DNA of 64,000 bases from JAUCQB01 sp964586235 (GTDB taxonomy: Bacteria > Planctomycetota > Phycisphaerae > UBA1845 > PWPN01): positions 1-64,000 of the forward strand of contig CAZPIO010000001.1 in assembly GCA_964586235.1 (NCBI GenBank), in the 5' to 3' direction. Numbering within the stretch: position 1 is the first letter of the stretch; each line of letters starts with the position of its first letter. The notes beneath the pieces were generated by a model. It saw nothing but the letters and a program-made list of their open reading frames with translations, ran no database searches and was not told where the DNA came from. Positions 8,981 to 18,463 of this stretch are shown here, piece after piece. The position numbers were made by a program, and so were the translations under genes.

Positions 8981-9237
8981 TCGCCGCGGCCTGCGTAGAT
9001 GCTGTCCCGGCTGTCGTCCGCAATAGAGTCGAGGCGAGGGTGCCCCTCGGCCCACGCGTCAAGATCCTTTTCCCACTGCTCTCTCTTCTGAGGTGAATCC
9101 AGAGCGGCGACCGGCTCAGTCATGGCAAGGTCTTCCTCGACAACTTGCAGGACATACTCCGTAACATCCTTGCCTGCTGCTGCGGCACGTTCTCGAAGTT
9201 TCGCTTCCTTGTCAGGTGAAAGAGGAATGCTCAGCAT
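8977..9237 (-). CDS. Antitoxin partner of the PIN toxin
   Basis: 86 residues. The first third (MLSIPLSPDKEAKLRERAAAAGKDVTEYVLQVVEEDL) looks like a short ribbon-helix-helix-type dimer segment for DNA binding. The acidic tail would wrap the toxin. The gene overlaps the toxin by 4 bases and has a good ribosome site (gggag) before the ATG. It should neutralise the toxin and repress the pair's own promoter. The fold is assigned by length, position and pattern only. Confidence 0.75.
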   Translation of the reverse strand: MLSIPLSPDKEAKLRERAAAAGKDVTEYVLQVVEEDLAMTEPVAALDSPQKREQWEKDLDAWAEGHPRLDSIADDSRDSIYAGRGE

Positions 9238-9263
9238 GTTCAGCTCCCAGTTGTCTCTGCCTT

Positions 9264-9272
9264 AGTATAGCA
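9264..9272 (-). promoter_or_regulatory. Extended -10 promoter of the toxin-antitoxin pair
   Basis: On the minus strand TGC-TATACT lies 27 bases before the antitoxin start: a near-consensus -10 with the TGN extension. No good -35 is visible, as is usual for extended -10 promoters. Confidence 0.5.
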
Positions 9273-9420
9273 GATCGCAGGCACAATTGCATCCGGGGCA
9301 GAGCCGCAAGGGCTAGTCGGTTCCTGATTTCCGGCGGGCGCGACCGGACCACTGCGCGGAACCATGGGCCCGCTCGGTTTCAGAGCTGATACCGGTTGAC
9401 CCCCAGCCCTGGGCGGCGGA

Positions 9421-12180
9421 TCACCCCCGAAGCATCTTCCTGATCACCGCCTGCAGAATGCCGCCGTTGCGGTAGTACTCGACCTCCACCGGCGTGTCGA
9501 TCCGGCAGATGGTTGTGAACTCGAAGGGGGCGCTGCCCTCGCGGCGGGCAACGACCTTGACCTCCTGGCGCGGTTGGAGATCGTCGCCGATCCCCGCCAC
9601 GTCGAAGGTCTCCGCACCGGTCAGGCCGAGCGACTCGCGGTTCTGGCCGGGTTTGAATTGCAGCGGCAGAATGCCCATTCCGACCAGGTTGCTGCGATGG
9701 ATGCGCTCGAAGCTCTCGGCGATTGCCACGCGGATGCCCAGCAGCATCGGCCCCTTGGCTGCCCAGTCGCGCGAGGAACCCGTGCCGTACTCCTTGCCCG
9801 CCAGAACCGCCAGTGGCGTGCGGGTCTTCGCATACGCCACGGCCGCATCGTAAATGCTCATCTGCTCGCCGGTCGGCAGGTACGTAGTCACGCCGCCTTC
9901 GGTTCCGGGAGCCAGCAGGTTACGCAGCCGGATGTTGGCGAAAGTCCCGCGCACCATCACCCGATCGTTGCCCCGCCGGGAGCCATAGCTATTGAAGTCG
10001 GCCGGCTTGATGCCCAGCGACTGAAGATAAAGTCCGGCGGGACTGCTCGGCTTGATCGAACCCGCCGGCGAAATGTGGTCGGTGGTCACCGAGTCGCCGA
10101 CCATCACCAGGCAACGCGCCCCGGTGATCGGCCTGATCGATCCGGCCTCCGTTGACATGTTCGCGAAGAAGGGCACCTCTTGAATGTAGGTGCTGCTGGG
10201 ATCCCAGTCGTACAGATCGCCGCCTCGGCAGGGGATCGTCCGCCACGCCTCATCGCCATCGAAGACGCTCGCATACCGCTTGCGAAACTGCTCAGGCGTC
10301 ACGCATCGTTCCACGATCTCGCCAATCTCACGCTGGCTCGGCCAGATGTCCTTGAGGTAAACGTCGCGCCCGTCGCTGCCTTTGCCGACGGGCTGGCTGG
10401 TCAGGTCGATGTCCGTTGTCCCGGCCAGGGCATAAGCCACCACCAGTGGTGGGCTGGCCAGGTAATTGGCCTTGACCTGCGGGTGCACGCGGCCCTCAAA
10501 GTTCCGATTGCCGCTGAGCACCGATGACACCACGAGATTGCCCTTCGTCACCGCCTCCGTGATCGGCTCCGGCAGCGGCCCGCTGTTGCCGATGCAGGTC
10601 GCGCAGCCGTAGCCCACGACGTGGAAACCAAGCTTCTCCAGGTATGGCAGCAGGTCGGCCTCGGCCAGGTAGTCCGTGACCACCCGCGAGCCGGGAGCCA
10701 AGCTGGTCTTGACCCACGGACGCGAGGTCAGGCCTTTCTCGACCGCTTTCTTCGCCAGCAGGCCGGCGCCGAGCATCACCGAGGGGTTCGAAGTATTCGT
10801 GCAACTCGTAATCGAGGCGATGACCACCGCCCCGTGTTGCAGGCTGAACCGCTGGCCGTTCCATTCGATCCTGGGGTTGTGGCCGCCATTTGGTGGAGTG
10901 GCCAGGTGACCGCCCTCCGCCTCCCAACTGTTCGGGATGGGTTCCTTTGCTGCGGGCTCTTGCCCATAGACCGTCGCGAGATCCTGTTGCCACTGCTTTC
11001 GCATGGCCTTGAGGGGTACCCGATCCTGGGGGCGCCTCGGACCCGCCATGCACGGTTCCACAATGCCGAGGTTCAGTTCCAGTGTGTCGCTGAACAAGGG
11101 ATCCGGGGTGTCGGCCCCGCGGAAGAGACCCTGTTCTTTGCAGTATCGCTCGACGAGGTCGATCAACTCCGCCGACCGGCCGGTCATGGCCAGATATCGC
11201 AGCGTCTGGTCATCGACCGGGAAGAAGCCCATGGTCGCTCCGTACTCGGGTGCCATGTTGGCCAGCGTTGCCCGGTCGGCCAGCGACATCTCGGCCAGAC
11301 CGGGGCCGAAGAATTCCACAAACTTGCCGACTACGCCTTTGGCTCGCAGCATCTGCGTGACCGTCAGGACCAGGTCGGTGGCCGTTGCCCCCTCGGGCAG
11401 TTGGCCGACGAGCTTGAAGCCCACCACTTCGGGTGTCAGCATATAGATGGGCTGGCCGAGCATGACCGCCTCGGCCTCGATCCCCCCGACGCCCCAGCCG
11501 ACCACACCCAGGCCGTTGATCATCGTGGTATGGCTGTCCGTCCCCACGAGGCTGTCAGGAAAGGCGACCGTGTGACCGCCGTCCTTTCGCGTCAGCACGA
11601 CCTTGGCCAGGTACTCCAGGTTGACCTGGTGGATAATGCCGGTCGCGGGCGGTACGACGCTGAAGTTGTCGAAGGCCCGCTGCCCCCATTTGAGAAAGGC
11701 GTATCGTTCGCGGTTGCGCCCGAATTCCGTCTCCTGATTGATTCGCAGAGCCTCCGGGCTGCCAAAGGCGTCCACCTGAAGCGAGTGGTCGATGATCAGG
11801 TCGCACGGAACCTGCGGGTTGATCCGCCTCGGGTCGCCTCCCAGCCGTTTCATGGCCGCCCGCATGGCCGCAAGGTCCACCAGGGCCGGCACGCCGGTAA
11901 AGTCCTGAAGGATGACCCGCCCAGGCTTGAACGGCAGTTCAATCTCGGCTGGCCTGACCGCCTCCCACGCCGCCAGGCGAGTCACGTCCTCGGTCATCAC
12001 CTGGAAACCGTCCACGTTCCGCAGGAGACTCTCCAGCAGGACCCTGATCGAGAAGGGCAGGCGATCGATCGCCCCCAGCCCCACCTCGGCCAGCTTTGCA
12101 AGACTGTGGTAGCAGACTATGCCCGCCCGGGTCTCGAGCGTCAGCTTGGCGCCAAACAGATCGTTCTTGGATACGGTCAT
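9421..12180 (-). CDS. acnA: Aconitate hydratase A
   Basis: 919 residues, the normal length for AcnA/IRP-type aconitase, which interconverts citrate and isocitrate in the TCA cycle. The three Cys ligands of the [4Fe-4S] cluster are at about residues 460 (SCTNTSNPS), 526 and 529 (GYGCATCIGNS). Other landmarks are VLLESLLRN, LQDFTGVPALVDLAAMR, GTDSHTTMINGLGVVGWGVGGIEAEA and, in the swivelling domain, GKEYGTGSSRDWAAKG. The start has an aggag site eight bases upstream. The gene is monocistronic and is preceded by a long leader rich in stems. Bacterial aconitases of this class can also bind RNA. Confidence 0.97.
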   Translation of the reverse strand: MTVSKNDLFGAKLTLETRAGIVCYHSLAKLAEVGLGAIDRLPFSIRVLLESLLRNVDGFQVMTEDVTRLAAWEAVRPAEIELPFKPGRVILQDFTGVPALVDLAAMRAAMKRLGGDPRRINPQVPCDLIIDHSLQVDAFGSPEALRINQETEFGRNRERYAFLKWGQRAFDNFSVVPPATGIIHQVNLEYLAKVVLTRKDGGHTVAFPDSLVGTDSHTTMINGLGVVGWGVGGIEAEAVMLGQPIYMLTPEVVGFKLVGQLPEGATATDLVLTVTQMLRAKGVVGKFVEFFGPGLAEMSLADRATLANMAPEYGATMGFFPVDDQTLRYLAMTGRSAELIDLVERYCKEQGLFRGADTPDPLFSDTLELNLGIVEPCMAGPRRPQDRVPLKAMRKQWQQDLATVYGQEPAAKEPIPNSWEAEGGHLATPPNGGHNPRIEWNGQRFSLQHGAVVIASITSCTNTSNPSVMLGAGLLAKKAVEKGLTSRPWVKTSLAPGSRVVTDYLAEADLLPYLEKLGFHVVGYGCATCIGNSGPLPEPITEAVTKGNLVVSSVLSGNRNFEGRVHPQVKANYLASPPLVVAYALAGTTDIDLTSQPVGKGSDGRDVYLKDIWPSQREIGEIVERCVTPEQFRKRYASVFDGDEAWRTIPCRGGDLYDWDPSSTYIQEVPFFANMSTEAGSIRPITGARCLVMVGDSVTTDHISPAGSIKPSSPAGLYLQSLGIKPADFNSYGSRRGNDRVMVRGTFANIRLRNLLAPGTEGGVTTYLPTGEQMSIYDAAVAYAKTRTPLAVLAGKEYGTGSSRDWAAKGPMLLGIRVAIAESFERIHRSNLVGMGILPLQFKPGQNRESLGLTGAETFDVAGIGDDLQPRQEVKVVARREGSAPFEFTTICRIDTPVEVEYYRNGGILQAVIRKMLRG

Positions 12181-12438
12181 CAGTTCCTCCGGTCAGCCCC
12201 CGTTGTTGTCTATCACGCGAGGCGGCTCTATGCATCAGGTCCGCAGGATTGCCACAATCATCAGTACGTAAAGAAGATAGCGTTTCTTGTGGCCTCTTGC
12301 CACAACCACCGTGCCCGCCCACGCGAGGCGCGAGAATGGCGCAGTGAGACGGAATACCGTCAGGTAGTGCCGGTTAGAAAAAAACCGAATAGTTGTACTT
12401 GCCCGCAACAAAATCTGCCGGCATCTTTCTAATAGTAA
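12181..12438 (-). other. Leader region of acnA with small hairpins
   Basis: No ORF. A perfect seven-base stem (ttgtggc 12287-12293 / gccacaa 12299-12305, loop of 5) and a weaker cggtt/aaccg stem around an A-run (12371-12387) are present. The first lies about 105 bases before the acnA start and could be in its 5' untranslated region. It does not match the classical iron-responsive element loop. Confidence 0.35.
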
Positions 12439-12660
12439 GGAATCGAACAAAGGTGTTCGGTTCCGGGCATCTGTAAAGTCCATGAGGCCAGGCCGTGTCT
12501 GGCAGGTGGGCGCCGAACGGCGCGGAAAGACACGACTGGTCACACACTTGACGCAGGCGTTTGGGAGGCGGTCCTGCGTCACCCGGCTGCGGGAACGGTT
12601 CACGGGTAAGTGGCGGCAGACCGGGGTGCTGCCGCTGCGGCGCGAACCGGCCCGCAGCCG
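12439..12660. ncRNA. Candidate structured RNA, family not recognised
   Basis: Five stem systems follow one another: ggaatcgaac/gttcggttcc (12439-12464, one G-U); cgtgtct 12494-12500 / agacacg 12528-12534 enclosing gcgcc-gaac-ggcgc (12510-12523); gacgcagg 12550-12557 / cctgcgtc 12573-12580; and cggctgcggg 12584-12593 / cccgcagccg 12651-12660, which encloses cggttc 12596-12601 / gaaccg 12644-12649 and gcggcag 12613-12619 / ctgccgc 12629-12635. There is no coding signal. I see none of the conserved cores of RNase P RNA, tmRNA, SRP RNA or the common riboswitches. It could be a stand-alone RNA or a leader of acnA (minus strand); the orientation is not decided. The 12661-13058 remainder shows nothing definite. 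Confidence 0.5.
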
Positions 12661-13058
12661 ATGGAAATACCTCTTATAGAACTCCAAACTTCTGCCAAGA
12701 ACTATCGTTTGACCTCGCTTCGAGAATCCTGCTCGGGGCGGCGCAAGTTATCGGACATTCAAATCAGATTCCGGCGATTTCATCACATTTTCTTTCATTT
12801 GTTGCGCGGACGCAACGGCAATACTGCCGCGCGGGCTGCCCTGTTCGGATCAGACTGCTAATGCGGTCGACTGGGGCGAAACCGCCCGCGGCCACCCGCA
12901 GAGTTTGTCTCAAGTGAAACGTTACGCACTGTTCTCGAAAGCGATGAATTGCCGACTATGAACAGACCCGGCCCCGGTCTCAGGCCCAGGCCTGTAGTCC
13001 GGAGCTGGACGTTGAAAGGGGCGGTCAGGAAGGCCCCCTGGTGTCCGGAAGGCTCAGG

Positions 13059-15476
13059 ATGAGCGAAGTCCCGCTTCAGAACACTCTGGCTCGTCAACTG
13101 TCCACGCGGTGGCAGGTCCCGCTGCTGCTTGTCTCACTTGCGTTGCTGGCCGTCGGCATCTGGCGTCTTCGGCCTGGTCCTCAGGTCCCCACTTTCGAGC
13201 AACTGCTCGGCGACGTGACCGCTCTGACTCGATCGGGGCTGTACCCCGAGGCAAGCAAGTACGCCGAGGAGCTTCTGGCTGCCCCGGAGCGAACACCGGA
13301 TCAACGGCGGCGCCTGCATCGGGCGATTGCCGAGATTATCTTTCTCTACGAGCAGGGCAATATCGTTCACGGCAGGGGCAACTGCGAGCGGATCATCAAC
13401 CACAGCACCCTGTCGGTCATCGAGGGGGAGTCCTTTGATGCCGAGATGCATCGCATGCGGGCCATGGCCTTCGAGTGGCTTCAACAGCCTCAGGGTGCGC
13501 TGACTGAATACCGGCAGGCCGTTGAAAAGGGCGTCGCGGACGCCTGGGACATCCGCAAACGCATCGTCGAGATCCGGCGATCGGAGTCCTCGCTGAGCGA
13601 GGATGAGCTCCACAAACTGTTCGACGAGTTCCTGACGGGCGAGAAAGTCAGCCAGGAGCTCCAGTTCTGGGCGGCCCTGGAGAAGGTCGAGCTTTACGGG
13701 CGGCAAGGGGATCATGCCACGGCCGAACGATTCCTGGCCGACAACGCGGCGCGTTTTCGCGGTTCGGCATACGCCGGGCAACTCGATTACCTGCAGGCTC
13801 TGGCCTGGTACCACCTCGGGCGCGCGGATGATGCCGAACGACTGCTCCGGTCGCTCCGAGATCGTCTCTCCTGGGCCGACCCGACATACATCTCGGCGGG
13901 CTGGCTCCTGGGCAAGATCCTCCAGGCTCAGGAAGCGCCGGAGTTCGCCCTCTCTTTCTATGACGACGTGGTGGAGAAGGCCACTCCCGGGCCTTATCGC
14001 ACGGCCGCCATCCTGGGGCGGGCCGAGGTTCTGGCCGGACTCGAACGCTTCAAGGAGTCCGTCGAGGCCTACTCGGATGCGATCCAGAAGACGATGAACA
14101 ACCCCTACGGTTCGGTCGTCGATCTCCGGGACATTCGTGAGTCAGCGACCGCTCGCTACCGGGAACTGCTGCCGAAGAAGCGCCTGGTGGAAGCCATGTC
14201 TTACCTTCGCATCGGCGCCAGGCTCGTGCCGCCCACGGACAGCGACACGCAGGCGGTGTATGCGGAATGGGCAGCGGACCTTGCCATGATGCTGGGGGAG
14301 TCGGCTCTGTCCGACAGTGAGGCGGCCGATCGAACCGACGATCACCGCCGCATCATCCGGGAGTACCTGGAAGAGGCGGGCCGCGAGTATCTGCGCCTGG
14401 CAAAGCTCGTGCCGTTGGACGAGTCCCGGTATTCCCAGGCCACATGGCGAGCTGCGGATGCGTTCGACCGCGCAGGCAACGTGCGCCAGGCCGCTGCGGT
14501 GCTCGACCGGTTCATCAACGAGCGCCCGCACAGCAACCGGGTGCCCGAGGCGCTCTGGCGGCTCGGACAGATGTACCAGGCCGTGGGCGATTACGACCGC
14601 GCCATCGCCCGTTATCAGGAGAACCTCGCCCGGTTCTCCGGGACGCCCGCGTCTCTGTCATCGATTGTCCCGCTGGCCGACTGCTTCGTCGAGAAAAACG
14701 ACCTGGACAAGGCCGAGCAGACCCTGCTGCGGGTGGTGGCGTACAAGTCCGACGAATCCATTCGCACGATCATGCCCGAGGCCCGCGAATATCGCGAGGC
14801 CCTGTTTCGCCTCGGGGATTTGTACATACGCCGTCAGAAGTACGAGGAAGCGATCGCGCGATTCCAGGAGACGCTGGAGCGCTACCCGAACGACCCGCGA
14901 AGCAGCCGGGCCATGTTCATGCTCGCCGAGTCGTACCGCCGGAGCGCCGCGCGGTTGTACGATGACTACATCGATCCCAAGAACCTGCCATACAAGGACC
15001 ACCTGCGGGCGACGTACGTCGATCGCCTCAAGCGGGCCCGTCGCCTCTACGAGGAGTTGGTCGAGCGGTTCCGGGCCGGCGGAGTTTCCTCGCCGGGCGG
15101 ACTGGAGCGGACGTACGCAAAGCTCAGCCATTTCTATCAGGCTGACGCCGTGCATGACCTTTCGAAGGTGGCTGACCCGACGGACCAGCGGCCCTTTATT
15201 GACTCGCTCGAGCTCTACGATCGCGCCGCGTGGCTGTACCAGGATGACCCGGCGGCCCTGTCCGCCTACATCCAGATGATCAACTGCTATATCCGGCTGG
15301 GAAAAATCGAAAAGGCGAGGATGACGCTCCAGCGGGCTCGCTGGGCACTAAAGGGCATCAGCGATGAGGCGTTCGCCGGCTACGCTCCGGAGGAGGACCG
15401 TGCGTACTGGACGGCCTACCTGGACTGGCTCGAAAAGACGCCGACGTTCACCATCACCATGGCGGGGGGTGGCTGA
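13059..15476 (+). CDS. Membrane-anchored TPR-repeat protein
   Basis: 805 residues from the ATG at 13059; an in-frame GTG at 13041 is less likely. One transmembrane helix follows a short N-terminus (about residues 21-37, VPLLLVSLALLAVGIW). The rest is alpha-helical TPR-like repeats; clear units include ALWRLGQMYQAVGDYDRAIARYQENL and ALFRLGDLYIRRQKYEEAIARFQETLERYPNDPR. It resembles the periplasmic scaffold proteins of the YfgM/YbgF type. It lies 40 bases upstream of the FlgN-like gene and on the same strand, so it may belong to the flagellar region, but no flagellar function can be read from the sequence. Confidence 0.75.
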   Translation: MSEVPLQNTLARQLSTRWQVPLLLVSLALLAVGIWRLRPGPQVPTFEQLLGDVTALTRSGLYPEASKYAEELLAAPERTPDQRRRLHRAIAEIIFLYEQGNIVHGRGNCERIINHSTLSVIEGESFDAEMHRMRAMAFEWLQQPQGALTEYRQAVEKGVADAWDIRKRIVEIRRSESSLSEDELHKLFDEFLTGEKVSQELQFWAALEKVELYGRQGDHATAERFLADNAARFRGSAYAGQLDYLQALAWYHLGRADDAERLLRSLRDRLSWADPTYISAGWLLGKILQAQEAPEFALSFYDDVVEKATPGPYRTAAILGRAEVLAGLERFKESVEAYSDAIQKTMNNPYGSVVDLRDIRESATARYRELLPKKRLVEAMSYLRIGARLVPPTDSDTQAVYAEWAADLAMMLGESALSDSEAADRTDDHRRIIREYLEEAGREYLRLAKLVPLDESRYSQATWRAADAFDRAGNVRQAAAVLDRFINERPHSNRVPEALWRLGQMYQAVGDYDRAIARYQENLARFSGTPASLSSIVPLADCFVEKNDLDKAEQTLLRVVAYKSDESIRTIMPEAREYREALFRLGDLYIRRQKYEEAIARFQETLERYPNDPRSSRAMFMLAESYRRSAARLYDDYIDPKNLPYKDHLRATYVDRLKRARRLYEELVERFRAGGVSSPGGLERTYAKLSHFYQADAVHDLSKVADPTDQRPFIDSLELYDRAAWLYQDDPAALSAYIQMINCYIRLGKIEKARMTLQRARWALKGISDEAFAGYAPEEDRAYWTAYLDWLEKTPTFTITMAGGG

Positions 15477-15516
15477 CATCGATGGGGATGCTTAAGGGAA
15501 CCGGAAAGGATGCCAC

Positions 15517-15999
15517 ATGAGTACCGCGCAGGCCGAAACCAGAATGACACCGAGTCAGGAGAACGATCTGCTGGCCGTGCTGATGGAGCAGTGCGCTTTG
15601 TGCCGCGAACTCACCGGGCTGGGCGAGCGGCAGCGACTGCTGATCGCCACCAACCAGGCCGAGGAGCTGCTCCAGGTGCTGGGGCAGCGCCAGGGGATCA
15701 TCGAGCGGCTCGGGGCGCTGTCGCAGCGCATACGGCCGTATCAGCAGAACTGGCCGCAGGTGCGATCGGCGCTCGGCCAGGAGACAAGGCAGCGGGTTGA
15801 CGAAATGGTGTCAGAGGTCAACTCCCATCTGGCGAACGTCATGGAGGGCGACAGGGCTGATGCGGAGCTCCTGGCCAGCCGCCGCCAGGCGACGGGCGAG
15901 GACGTGACGCGGCTGAAAGCCACCCGGCTTGCGGGCGCCGCCTATGCGGCCAGTCAGCAGGGTTCGAATGTCTCGCATGTGGAGTGGACGGACGAATGA
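15517..15999 (+). CDS. flgN: FlgN-like flagellar export chaperone
   Basis: 160 residues, almost entirely helical and polar, with the FlgN-like layout: an N-terminal helix with a leucine pattern (LLAVLMEQCALCRELTGLGERQRLLI), a second helix about a repeating Gln/Leu pattern, and an Ala-rich tail. FlgN keeps hook-associated proteins FlgK and FlgL unfolded for export; those genes are not in the window. Its stop overlaps the start of the next kinase gene in an ATGA arrangement, so it is part of the regulatory operon. The family call rests on length, composition and context. Confidence 0.6.
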   Translation: MSTAQAETRMTPSQENDLLAVLMEQCALCRELTGLGERQRLLIATNQAEELLQVLGQRQGIIERLGALSQRIRPYQQNWPQVRSALGQETRQRVDEMVSEVNSHLANVMEGDRADAELLASRRQATGEDVTRLKATRLAGAAYAASQQGSNVSHVEWTDE

Positions 16000-16904
16000 G
16001 CGTGACGGTGCCGGAAATGACCGAGCGGGAGCGCGAGCTGGGAGCCATCATTGCCGCCTACAGCGACGTGACGGAACAGCTCAAGCAAGCGCATGACAGG
16101 TTGGGCGAGGAGGTGCGTCACCTGCGGGAGGAGCTGGCCCGCAAGAACGCGGAACTGCGACGGCGCGAGCGCCTGGCAGCCCTGGGCGAGATGGCGGCCG
16201 GCGTGGCCCATGAGATCCGTAATCCCCTCAGCGGTATTCGGTTGTTTGCGTCGCTGCTGGGTAAGGACTTGCGGGGCCGGCCGGCGGAATTCCGCATGGT
16301 GGAGAAGATCAGCAAGTACGTCGGAGTGCTTGAGCAGATCGTTTCGGACATCCTTCACTTCGGGCGGCCGACGAAGTCGAACCCCGCCGAAGTGAAACTC
16401 GGAACGCTGGTCCGCGAGGCTGTCGAGCTGGCCTCCGGCCGGGTGCGCGATGGTGTCACGTTCGAGGTGGATCCGGGAGTCGACGCCATCGAGCTGATCT
16501 CGGACGCCGCCCTGCTTCAGAGAGCGATGATCAACCTGCTGGTCAACGCGGCGGAGGCGACGCTGAACCGGTACGACAGGGCCGGCGGTGGCGCTGTCAG
16601 CGTGTGCGCGGACCGCAACACCGCGGACCGGGTTGCCATCCGGATCGAGGACAACGGTCCCGGAATCCCTTCCGCGCTGATGGACCGTATCTTCAACCCG
16701 TTCTTCACGACCAAAGACGACGGCACCGGACTGGGTCTGGCGATCGTGCACCAGATTGCCGAGACGCTGGGCGGGAGTATCCGGGCCGCTAACCGAACAG
16801 GCGGCGGAGCGGTGTTCACGCTCCTGATCCCCGTGGGCCAGGAGGAGACGCTTGCCGGTTCTGTTGAGGGAATGATGGGTCAATCCAGGGAGGAGGTTGT
16901 CTAA
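15996..16904 (+). CDS. Soluble sensor kinase of the flagellar regulon (FlrB/FleS type)
   Basis: 302 residues from the ATG at 15996, which overlaps the upstream stop (ATGA). There is no membrane segment. An N-terminal coiled coil (about residues 10-60) leads to the HisKA domain with the phospho-acceptor His72 in AHEIRNPLSGIRLF. The HATPase part has NLLVNAAEA (N), EDNGPGIPS (G1), FNPFFTTKDDGTGLGLAIVHQIAETLGG (F and G2). It should phosphorylate the response regulator encoded directly downstream. Cytosolic kinases with this arrangement (FlrB, FleS, FlgS) sense the state of the flagellar export apparatus; that role is inferred from position. Confidence 0.88.
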   Translation: MSVTVPEMTERERELGAIIAAYSDVTEQLKQAHDRLGEEVRHLREELARKNAELRRRERLAALGEMAAGVAHEIRNPLSGIRLFASLLGKDLRGRPAEFRMVEKISKYVGVLEQIVSDILHFGRPTKSNPAEVKLGTLVREAVELASGRVRDGVTFEVDPGVDAIELISDAALLQRAMINLLVNAAEATLNRYDRAGGGAVSVCADRNTADRVAIRIEDNGPGIPSALMDRIFNPFFTTKDDGTGLGLAIVHQIAETLGGSIRAANRTGGGAVFTLLIPVGQEETLAGSVEGMMGQSREEVV

Positions 16905-18313
16905 TGGGGCGAGTCTGCGTGGTGGACGATAAGGAGATGCTCCGCGAGTCGATCGCGGAGACCCTGACGCGTGATGATCACATGGTTACGACGTTCGGCG
17001 ATCCGATCGAGGCGCTGGAGGCGATCAAGACCGGTTCGTTCGACTGCGTTGTTACCGACCTGAAAATGCCAGGCATGGACGGCGTGACGCTGCTCCGCGA
17101 AATGCGGGCCGCCGAGTGCGACTGCTCGGTGATCGTCATGACCGCCTTCGGCACGATCGAATCGGCGGTCGAGGCGATGAAGCTGGGGGCCCTCGACTAC
17201 ATCCAGAAGCCCTTCGAGGCCGATCAGATTTCGCTGCTGGTCGACCGGGCCATCCAGCATGCCCGTCTGCGGTCGGAGAACGAAGCCCTCAAGCGTTCGC
17301 TCTCCGACGGCGACAGCCGCGAGATGGTCGGCGACTCGCCGGTCATGCGGTCGCTCCGCGATACGATTGCACGGATCGCCCCGAGCAACAACACGGTGCT
17401 CATCCAGGGCGAGTCCGGCACGGGCAAGGAACTGGTTGCCCGGCGGCTGCACGCCAGCTCCAGCCGCGCCAGCCGTCCGATGCTGTGCCTGAACTGCGCG
17501 GCACTCTCGGGCAACCTGCTCGAGAGCGAGCTGTTCGGCCACGAGCGCGGCGCATTCACCGGCGCCGATCGCGTCCGCAAAGGCCGTTTTGAGCTGGCCG
17601 ACGGCGGAACGCTTCTTCTGGACGAGGTCAGCGAGATCCCGATGCCGCTGCAGGCCAAGCTGCTGCGCGTGCTCCAGGAACGCCAGTTCGAGCGCGTCGG
17701 CAGCAGCGCGACGCGCAGTATCGACGTGCGGTTGATCGCCACGACCAACCGCAGTCTGTCCGACTGGGTGGCTCGCAAGCGGTTTCGAGAGGACCTGTAC
17801 TTCCGGCTGAGTGTTCTGCCGGTGTCCATCCCGCCGCTGCGCGAACGACGCGAGGACATTCCGGAACTCGTGGGCTATTTCCTCGCGCGGGCGGCTTCTC
17901 GTGCCGGCCGGCCGGTGCTGCGGGTCGCGGATGCGGCGATGAGGCTGCTGTGCGAATACGACTGGCCGGGGAACGTCCGCGAGCTCGAGAACCTCTGCGA
18001 GCGGGCCTCGGTGCTGGTCGTGGATGGCGTGCTGACCGAGCACATCGTCACGCCCTGGCTGAACGGCATTCAGCGAGCCGAGTCGTTCGCCTCGAAGCTG
18101 CGTCACGGGCACATCATCGAGGACATGGAACGGCAGTTGATCGAGAAAACGCTGCGGGAGCATGCCGGGCATCGGGCCAAGACCGCCGAAGCGCTGGGCA
18201 TTGGCGTGCGCACCTTGAGCCTCAAGCTCAAACAGTGGCGGGAGCAGGAGGAAGCCAAACGCTCTCTCCAGGCCGCCCAGGCGTCCGGCTTGATGATGGC
18301 CGGCACGCGGTGA
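16904..18313 (+). CDS. Sigma-54-dependent flagellar response regulator (FlrC/FleR type)
   Basis: 469 residues. The receiver domain has the acidic pair VVDDKE, phospho-acceptor Asp52 (VVTDLKMPGMDG) and the Lys of YIQKPFEA. The AAA+ domain carries Walker A GESGTGKE, the sigma-54 contact loop GAFTGAD, Walker B GGTLLLDEV and the arginine-finger region. The C-terminus is a Fis-type helix-turn-helix (HRAKTAEALGIGVRTLSLKLKQW). It activates sigma-54 RNA polymerase after phosphorylation. Its start overlaps the kinase stop by one base (TAATG). A sigma-54-type promoter lies about 150 bases downstream, in front of flgB, and is the obvious target. Confidence 0.95.
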   Translation: MGRVCVVDDKEMLRESIAETLTRDDHMVTTFGDPIEALEAIKTGSFDCVVTDLKMPGMDGVTLLREMRAAECDCSVIVMTAFGTIESAVEAMKLGALDYIQKPFEADQISLLVDRAIQHARLRSENEALKRSLSDGDSREMVGDSPVMRSLRDTIARIAPSNNTVLIQGESGTGKELVARRLHASSSRASRPMLCLNCAALSGNLLESELFGHERGAFTGADRVRKGRFELADGGTLLLDEVSEIPMPLQAKLLRVLQERQFERVGSSATRSIDVRLIATTNRSLSDWVARKRFREDLYFRLSVLPVSIPPLRERREDIPELVGYFLARAASRAGRPVLRVADAAMRLLCEYDWPGNVRELENLCERASVLVVDGVLTEHIVTPWLNGIQRAESFASKLRHGHIIEDMERQLIEKTLREHAGHRAKTAEALGIGVRTLSLKLKQWREQEEAKRSLQAAQASGLMMAGTR

Positions 18314-18463
18314 GAACGGGTCTGGAGGACCAGAGATGAAACCGGCCGGCAAACATGACGGAACGAGGGACAGGGCGGCAGGAAATGCGCTTCGAGCGCA
18401 AGAACTGCGCCTTGGGTCCTGTAAATTACCTGTTTTCACACCGCCAGGCCGGTTTGGCCCCAA

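Noticed and set aside
12287..12305. Iron-responsive element in the acnA leader
   Set aside because: The stem is perfect, but the loop is ctctt and lacks the CAGUGN loop and bulged C.
10621..12432. 603-codon ORF on the plus strand across acnA
   Set aside because: It is the antisense frame of a complete aconitase. It has no domain, no ribosome site and a high Arg/Gln/His content typical of antisense frames in GC-rich DNA.
12235..12687. 150-codon minus-strand ORF over the structured region
   Set aside because: No ribosome site, no motif, Arg/Cys-rich composition; the strong stems are better explained by RNA structure.
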